From the NCBI RefSeq assembly GCF_030866785.1, contig NZ_CP133018.1, positions 434,001 to 498,000 of the forward strand: a stretch of DNA of 64,000 nucleotides. Direction: 5' to 3'. Origin of the DNA: Agromyces protaetiae (GTDB lineage: Bacteria; Actinomycetota; Actinomycetes; Actinomycetales; Microbacteriaceae). Positions 59,709 through 64,000 of the stretch are shown piece by piece; position 1 is the stretch's first letter; each line of letters opens with the position of its first letter. The translations under genes were made by a program, and so were the position numbers. Below the pieces are notes generated by a model, which did not search any database, was not told where the DNA came from, and saw only the letters and a program-made list of their open reading frames with translations.

Positions 59709-59740
59709 TGTCATGACAGGATGATTGTGAGCGGTACAGT
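59709..59740 (+). promoter_or_regulatory. Leaderless promoter with a GntR-type palindrome
   Basis: -35-like ATGACA (59713-59718), 16 bp, -10 TACAGT (59735-59740), then 6 nt to ATG 59747. The palindrome TGTCATGACA (59709-59718) overlaps the -35 and shares the TGT-N4-ACA frame with the site at 60975-60984, which suggests autoregulation by the GntR product. Confidence 0.5.
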
Positions 59741-59746
59741 TGCCCA

Positions 59747-60220
59747 ATGGAACACAATGATGAGGCCCTGCTCGCTGAGGTCCGATCAGAGGCGCCGGTG
59801 CTGCAGGTGCCGCGCTTCGATCACGCGATCGCTCGCCGCATCGGCATGACTGCGGCGACCCGGGCGGAGCGGGACGGGCTTCCCGTCGCCATCGGGGTGA
59901 TGCGCGGTGCGCAGCGGGTGTTCCACGCGGCGTTCGAGGGTACGACGGCCGAGCACGACGACTGGTTGCGCCGGAAGGTCAACAGCGCGGTGCTCCACGA
60001 GGTGCCCAGCCTCGAGCTCGTCCTCCGTCAGCGGGTCGCCGGCCGGGTGCCGGATTGGCTCGACCCGCACGAGTACGCGGTCGCGGGCGGTGCGGTGCCG
60101 CTCTTCCTCGCGGGCAGTCTCGTGGGCGTGGTCGTCGTGTCCGGGCTGACCGAGACGATGCGCGCCGACCATGACCTCGCGATGGCGGCGATCCATGACG
60201 CGATCGGTGGGGCCTCGTGA
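59747..60220 (+). CDS. HbpS-like / UPF0303 family protein
   Basis: A 157-residue cytoplasmic protein of the HbpS-like (GlcG/UPF0303) family, with the lead RFDHAIARRIGMTAATRAERDGLPVAIGVMRGAQRVFHAAFEG, a WLRRKVNSAVLHE helix and the glycine-rich end GGAVPLFLAGSLVGVVVVSGLTE. Relatives bind haem or small ligands or sit in sugar and alcohol operons. It is leaderless and overlaps the GntR gene as GTGA. Here it is the first gene of an importer cluster, so a metabolic role on the imported substrate is likely, but unproven. Confidence 0.85.
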   Translation: MEHNDEALLAEVRSEAPVLQVPRFDHAIARRIGMTAATRAERDGLPVAIGVMRGAQRVFHAAFEGTTAEHDDWLRRKVNSAVLHEVPSLELVLRQRVAGRVPDWLDPHEYAVAGGAVPLFLAGSLVGVVVVSGLTETMRADHDLAMAAIHDAIGGAS

Positions 60221-60969
60221 ACGGCGTCGATCGACGCTCGCCGATCCCGTTCTATCTGCAACTCAAGGATGCGATCGTCGCGGACATCGCGCGCCGCGCG
60301 CTCGAGCCCGGTGATCGACTGCCAGGTGAGATGGAGATGTGCGAGCACTACGATGTCTCGCGCACGGTCGTGCGGCAGGCCCTGCTCGAGCTCGAGCGCG
60401 AGGGGTTCGTGCGGCGCGAGAAGGGTCGCGGCACGTTCGTCGGCGATCCGCACAGCTCACGCGGTATCGGCGGCGCGCTCGTCGGCACGTTCGAAGACAT
60501 CCAGAGCAATGCGGGGGAGCAGCACTCGAGCCTGTTGCGGCGCGGCCTGGTCTCGGCCTCGCCGCAGGTTGCGCGCGATCTCGGCATCGACGAGGGCGTG
60601 GAGGTCGTCGAGATCGAGCGGCTCCGCGAAGTCGACGGGTCCCCTTGGGCCTACACGCGCACCCAGCTCCCGCTGGACATCGGCCGTCCGTTGCTCGACA
60701 TTCCGCTCGAGGACGTGTCGCTGTTCGGCATCCTCGAACGCGAGTACGGCGTGCGCTTCGATCATGCGAAGCGTTCGGTCGAGGCGGATGTCGCGAGCGA
60801 AGCGGTGGCGAACGCGCTCGGTGTCGCGGTCGGCGCGGCCATGCTGATCATGCGGAGCCTCTCATTCGACGCCGACGGGCGTGCCATCGAGCGCTTCGCG
60901 GGGTGGCACCGGGGTGATCGCAGTCGGCTCGACATCGAAGTTCGAAACGCACATGACGCCCCGATTTGA
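60217..60969 (+). CDS. GntR-family regulator (HutC/UTRA type)
   Basis: A 250-residue regulator. The winged HTH has PFYLQLKDAIVADIARRALEPGDRLPGEMEMCEHYDVSRTVVRQALLELEREGFVRREKGRGTFV; the UTRA ligand domain follows, with ERLREVDGSPWAYTRTQLP and FGILEREYGVRFDHAKRSVEA. It is coupled to the HbpS-like gene and most likely controls its own operon and the downstream importer through TGT-N4-ACA palindromes. UTRA domains usually bind a sugar phosphate or small acid. Confidence 0.92.
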   Translation: MNGVDRRSPIPFYLQLKDAIVADIARRALEPGDRLPGEMEMCEHYDVSRTVVRQALLELEREGFVRREKGRGTFVGDPHSSRGIGGALVGTFEDIQSNAGEQHSSLLRRGLVSASPQVARDLGIDEGVEVVEIERLREVDGSPWAYTRTQLPLDIGRPLLDIPLEDVSLFGILEREYGVRFDHAKRSVEADVASEAVANALGVAVGAAMLIMRSLSFDADGRAIERFAGWHRGDRSRLDIEVRNAHDAPI

Positions 60970-60995
60970 CATCCTGTAATTACAGGTTGCACACT
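60966..60995 (+). promoter_or_regulatory. Importer promoter with a GntR operator between the boxes
   Basis: -35 TTGACA (60966-60971), 18 bp, -10 CACACT (60990-60995). The perfect palindrome CCTGTAATTACAGG (60973-60986) lies wholly in the spacer, a typical repressor position. The GntR gene ends just before it (60969). Confidence 0.75.
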
Positions 60996-61042
60996 AGCTC
61001 CAGCGCACGCGCCTGTGCGCACCTCGAGCAATGGAGCAGAGC

Positions 61043-62281
61043 ATGGCCGTGAGACCTCGCACCGCAATCCTCCTGGGCGTCGCCGCCGCGGCGGTTGTCG
61101 CGATCGGCGCCACCGTCGCCATCAACGCCGCAGGATCGTCCTCCGACCAGGACACCGTGACCTGGTGGGTCCCCGACTGGGATGCCGCCGCGGCGGAGAC
61201 CATCGTCGAACAGTTCGAGTCGGAGCACCCCGGCATCGACGTCGAGATGGTCACCACCACCGGCGACACCATTGCGAACCGCGTGTCGGTCGCGCTCGAC
61301 TCCGGCACGACGCCCGACGTGATCACCGAGTCGATCGGCCGCATTCGCGGCTACGCGGACGCGGGACAGCTCGCCGACCTGAGCGATCTCTACGGCGGCG
61401 ACATGCCGACCAGCGACTTCGCACCGGGGCTGGTGGAATCGCTCACCTTCGACGGCGGCACGTACGCCGTGCCGTACCGGTGGGCCACGAACGCGCTCAT
61501 CTACAACCCGGAGCTCTTCGAAGCCGCCGGCATCGACGCGCCCCCGGCGACCTGGGACGAGTTCGTGGAGGATGCGCGCACGCTCACCCAGGGCGACGTG
61601 GTCGGCACCGCATGGCCGATGCAGGGCGACGCGATGGACCTCATCCTGCGCTACCTCGACTTCGCCGTGTCCGATGGCGCGTCGATCGAGAACGGGACGC
61701 CGCAGTTGACCGAGGCGTCGAGTGCCGCCGCGATCGAGCTCATCGGCACCGCGATCCAGGAGGGCTGGGCGAGCCCGAGCTCGTTCGAGCTCGACAACAC
61801 CGGCATCCGCGAACTGTTCCTGCAGGGCCGGATCGCCATGTACCCGGCAGGCGTCTTCGACGTCGACGAGGCGATCGCACAGGGCGCTCCGGTCGCGAGC
61901 GCGCTGCTGCCCGGTCCCGACGGCCCCGGCACCGCGCAGGGCGTCGGCTGGGCGTACATCGTGCCCGAGGCATCCACGCAGCAGGATGCCGCGAAGGAGC
62001 TCGTCGCCTTCCTCGGCCAGCCTGAGAACATGGCCGCGCTCACCATGACCTTCCCCGCCCGGATCAGCGCGTCCGAGGACCCGAAGTTCACGACCCCGGA
62101 GCGTGCGGCCTACGCCGAACAGCTCGCCGAGCACTCCGTCCCGGCTCCGAACGACCCGCGCTGGACCGCGATCCTCCAGTCCGTGCACGACCAGATCCAG
62201 CAGGTCGCCCTCGGCCGTGAGACCGCCGAGGGTGCCGCCGCGGCCATCCAGCAGCTCGCGGACGACGCGCTCGCAGGCTGA
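61043..62281 (+). CDS. CUT1 ABC importer substrate-binding protein without a lipobox
   Basis: A 412-residue solute-binding protein (family 1). ATG 61043 follows GGAG by 6 nt; ATG 61031 is in frame. The N-terminus has a hydrophobic segment (AILLGVAAAAVVAIGATVAINAAG) but no cysteine, so it cannot be a lipoprotein and must be held by an uncleaved anchor, or be released. The core begins TVTWWVPDWDAAAAETIVEQFESEHPGIDVEMV and has YRWATNALIYNPELFEAAGI. Two permease genes follow. The ligand is unknown. Confidence 0.88.
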   Translation: MAVRPRTAILLGVAAAAVVAIGATVAINAAGSSSDQDTVTWWVPDWDAAAAETIVEQFESEHPGIDVEMVTTTGDTIANRVSVALDSGTTPDVITESIGRIRGYADAGQLADLSDLYGGDMPTSDFAPGLVESLTFDGGTYAVPYRWATNALIYNPELFEAAGIDAPPATWDEFVEDARTLTQGDVVGTAWPMQGDAMDLILRYLDFAVSDGASIENGTPQLTEASSAAAIELIGTAIQEGWASPSSFELDNTGIRELFLQGRIAMYPAGVFDVDEAIAQGAPVASALLPGPDGPGTAQGVGWAYIVPEASTQQDAAKELVAFLGQPENMAALTMTFPARISASEDPKFTTPERAAYAEQLAEHSVPAPNDPRWTAILQSVHDQIQQVALGRETAEGAAAAIQQLADDALAG

Positions 62282-62292
62282 ACGAGGACCCG

Positions 62293-63177
62293 ATGACGAT
62301 CACCGCCCCCAGGCCGGTCCGGCCTGCCCCTCGCCGGCGACGGGCAGGCCACCCCGTGGCCCTCATGATCCCGGCCGCCGTGTTGACGGCCGTGCTGATG
62401 CTCGTGCCGATCGTGTCGACGATCGTCCGGGTGATCGGCGACGGCGGCGAGGGGCTCGTGCGCCTCTTCGATCTGCCGAACATCTGGCCGATCATGCTCA
62501 ACACCGCAATCTGGACCCTGGGGTCGGTCCTGGGCGGAATCGTCATCGGGTACCTCGGTGCACTGGTCCTGCAGTCGCCACGGCTCCGGCTCGTGGGCGT
62601 CTGGCGGGCGCTCGTCATGGTGCCGTGGATCATCCCCGGCGTCGTCGCCGCGACCGTGTGGCGGTGGACACTCTCGACCGACTACGGGATCCTGAACCAG
62701 ACCCTGCTCGATCTCGGCATCCTCGACGCCCCCGTCCGGTGGCTGTCCAACCCCGACATCGTCCTCATCGCGGTCGCGATGATCCAGATCTGGGTGACCG
62801 CCCCGTTCGTGATGCTCATGGTGTCGGCGGCGCTCGCCGGCATCCCGGAAGAACGCTACGAGGCGGCCCGGCTCGACGGCGCCAACGCGCGGGTGATCCT
62901 CTGGCACATCGTGCTCCCGGCGATCCGGACGACGACCGGCATCTGCGTGCTCACCCTCGCGATCTGGGCGCTCAACTCGTTCACGATCATCTGGGTCACG
63001 ACCTCGGGCGGCCCGGCAGGCGCCTCGACGATCCTGCCGATCCTGCTCTACCAGGCATTCCAGAACGGCGATCAAGCGCTCGTCTTCGCCGTGGCGATGG
63101 TGCAGCTGCTCATCGGCGCCGGATTCGCGGTGCTCTTCGCCCGCACCATGCGCACCGACCTGGAGGAACAGTCGTGA
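62293..63177 (+). CDS. CUT1 ABC importer permease, MalF-like
   Basis: A 294-residue permease with six membrane segments. ATG 62293 follows GAGGA by 4 nt, 11 bp after the binding-protein stop. The EAA loop is RYEAARLDGANARVILWHIVLPAIR. Last segments end LIGAGFAVLFARTMRTDLEE. The next permease overlaps its stop by 4 nt (GTGA). No ATPase gene is in the visible part. Confidence 0.92.
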   Translation: MTITAPRPVRPAPRRRRAGHPVALMIPAAVLTAVLMLVPIVSTIVRVIGDGGEGLVRLFDLPNIWPIMLNTAIWTLGSVLGGIVIGYLGALVLQSPRLRLVGVWRALVMVPWIIPGVVAATVWRWTLSTDYGILNQTLLDLGILDAPVRWLSNPDIVLIAVAMIQIWVTAPFVMLMVSAALAGIPEERYEAARLDGANARVILWHIVLPAIRTTTGICVLTLAIWALNSFTIIWVTTSGGPAGASTILPILLYQAFQNGDQALVFAVAMVQLLIGAGFAVLFARTMRTDLEEQS

Positions 63178-64000
63178 CCCCCCGCATCGGCCGGACGCTC
63201 ATCGGCATCGGCATCTGGGCGCTGCTGGCGCTCATCCTCGTCTGGAGCCTCGCGCCCGTCGTGGTCATGGTCTTCACGTCGTTCAAGGCGCGCGGGGACA
63301 TCTTCTCGGTGCCTGCGCGGCTCCTGCCCGAGACGTGGACGCTCGACAACTACGTCTCGGTCTTCACGGCGAGCACGATGCCCCAGGCCCTGTGGAACTC
63401 GATCGTCGTCGGCGTCCTCGTTGCCGTCGCGACGCTCGTGTTCTGCTTCAGCGCCGGCTACGCGCTCGCGCGGTTCCGCTTCCGGTCCGCGCGCCCGCTC
63501 GCCCTGTTCATCCTGCTCGGGCAGGTCGTGCCGCTCACCGTCGTGCTGCTCCCGCTGTTCCAGATCATCTCCTCGGCGAACCTGCTCGACTCGACGATCG
63601 GCGTCGCGTTTGCGCACCTCGCGATCACGGTCCCGCTAGTGACGTGGATGGTGCGCAACCAGGTCGCGGCCATCCCAGTCGAGCTCGAGGAAGCGGCGAT
63701 GATCGACGGGGGATCGCGCTTCGACGCGGTCACCTACGTGACGCTGCCCATTTGCGCCCCAGGCCTCGCTGCGGCCGGCATGTTCGCCTTCCTGCAGTCG
63801 TGGCACGAGTTCCTCTTCGCGTCCGTGCTCACGAGCTCGGCCGCCTCCAGGACCGCGCCCGTGGCGCTCACCGAGTTCTCGAATGAGTTCAGCGTGGACT
63901 GGGGCGCCACGATGGCCGCATCGGTCGTGCTCACGGTGCCCATCGTCATCGCGTTCGTCGCGATGCAGCGCTACTTCGTCGGCGGGCTCACCGGGGGAGC
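63174..64000 (+). CDS. CUT1 ABC importer permease, MalG-like (truncated by window edge)
   Basis: GTG 63174 overlaps the previous stop. About 275 residues are visible and the frame is open at the right edge; a MalG-type permease has 270-290, so only a few residues are missing. The N-terminal span IGIGIWALLALILVWSLAPVVVMVFTSFK and the EAA loop ELEEAAMIDGGSRFDAVTYVTLPICAPG identify it. It forms the channel with the MalF-like protein. Confidence 0.9.
   Translation, partial: MTPRIGRTLIGIGIWALLALILVWSLAPVVVMVFTSFKARGDIFSVPARLLPETWTLDNYVSVFTASTMPQALWNSIVVGVLVAVATLVFCFSAGYALARFRFRSARPLALFILLGQVVPLTVVLLPLFQIISSANLLDSTIGVAFAHLAITVPLVTWMVRNQVAAIPVELEEAAMIDGGSRFDAVTYVTLPICAPGLAAAGMFAFLQSWHEFLFASVLTSSAASRTAPVALTEFSNEFSVDWGATMAASVVLTVPIVIAFVAMQRYFVGGLTGG

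Overview
The window is a very GC-rich, densely coded actinobacterial chromosome segment. Several signs point to a Microbacteriaceae member of the Agromyces type: strong G/C third-position bias, frequent GTG and TTG starts, many start codons placed 6-7 nt after a TAGACT-like -10 box, sortase signals of the LAxTG kind, and constant use of the GGCATCC/GGATGCC word for Ala-Ser. The genus is an inference; the phylum is secure.

Left third (1-18214): an L-rhamnose (rhamnoside) utilisation locus. It holds the tail of a LacI-type repressor, a wall-anchored GH106-type rhamnosidase, a RhaS/RhaP/RhaQ/RhaT-type ABC importer on the minus strand, a very large wall-anchored GH78 alpha-L-rhamnosidase, and a complete LacI repressor. 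Three promoters carry the same operator, TGAATCG(A/T)TTCA, directly after the -10 box, so both surface enzymes and the importer look like one regulon. The intracellular rhamnose catabolic genes are not in the window.

18420-26684: mostly core or housekeeping genes. These are glutamate dehydrogenase, a MarR/MFS efflux pair, a monoacylglycerol-lipase-like hydrolase, a rearranged lipoate-protein ligase, two small unknown proteins, a solitary DNA adenine methyltransferase, and a luciferase-like flavin oxidoreductase.

26961-33408: a cellobiose/beta-glucoside operon on the minus strand (CUT1 importer CebE-CebF-CebG-like, GH1 beta-glucosidase, CebR-like repressor). Its promoter is bracketed by two TGAGAGCGCTCTCA operators.

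33667-39448: a VanY-type peptidase, an MFS protein, and two tandem secreted/membrane IPT-Amidase_6 paralogs. The second paralog has lost the catalytic cysteine.

39532-49079 (minus strand): glycogen to trehalose (Pgm, GlgX/TreX, TreY, TreZ) and a DUF445 membrane protein. 49183-54326: PheA, two small membrane proteins, a diacylglycerol-kinase-like lipid kinase, SerS and a HAD phosphatase. 54333-59592: a secreted RHS protein with an unassigned C-terminal tail and no neighbouring immunity gene, then an LCP cell-wall ligase between two serine tRNAs. 59747-64000: a GntR-controlled CUT1 ABC importer linked to an HbpS-like protein, running off the right end.

The intergenic spaces hold two dispersed palindromic repeat families and one solitary hairpin with satellite repeats. 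No CRISPR array, insertion sequence, prophage or rRNA was seen.
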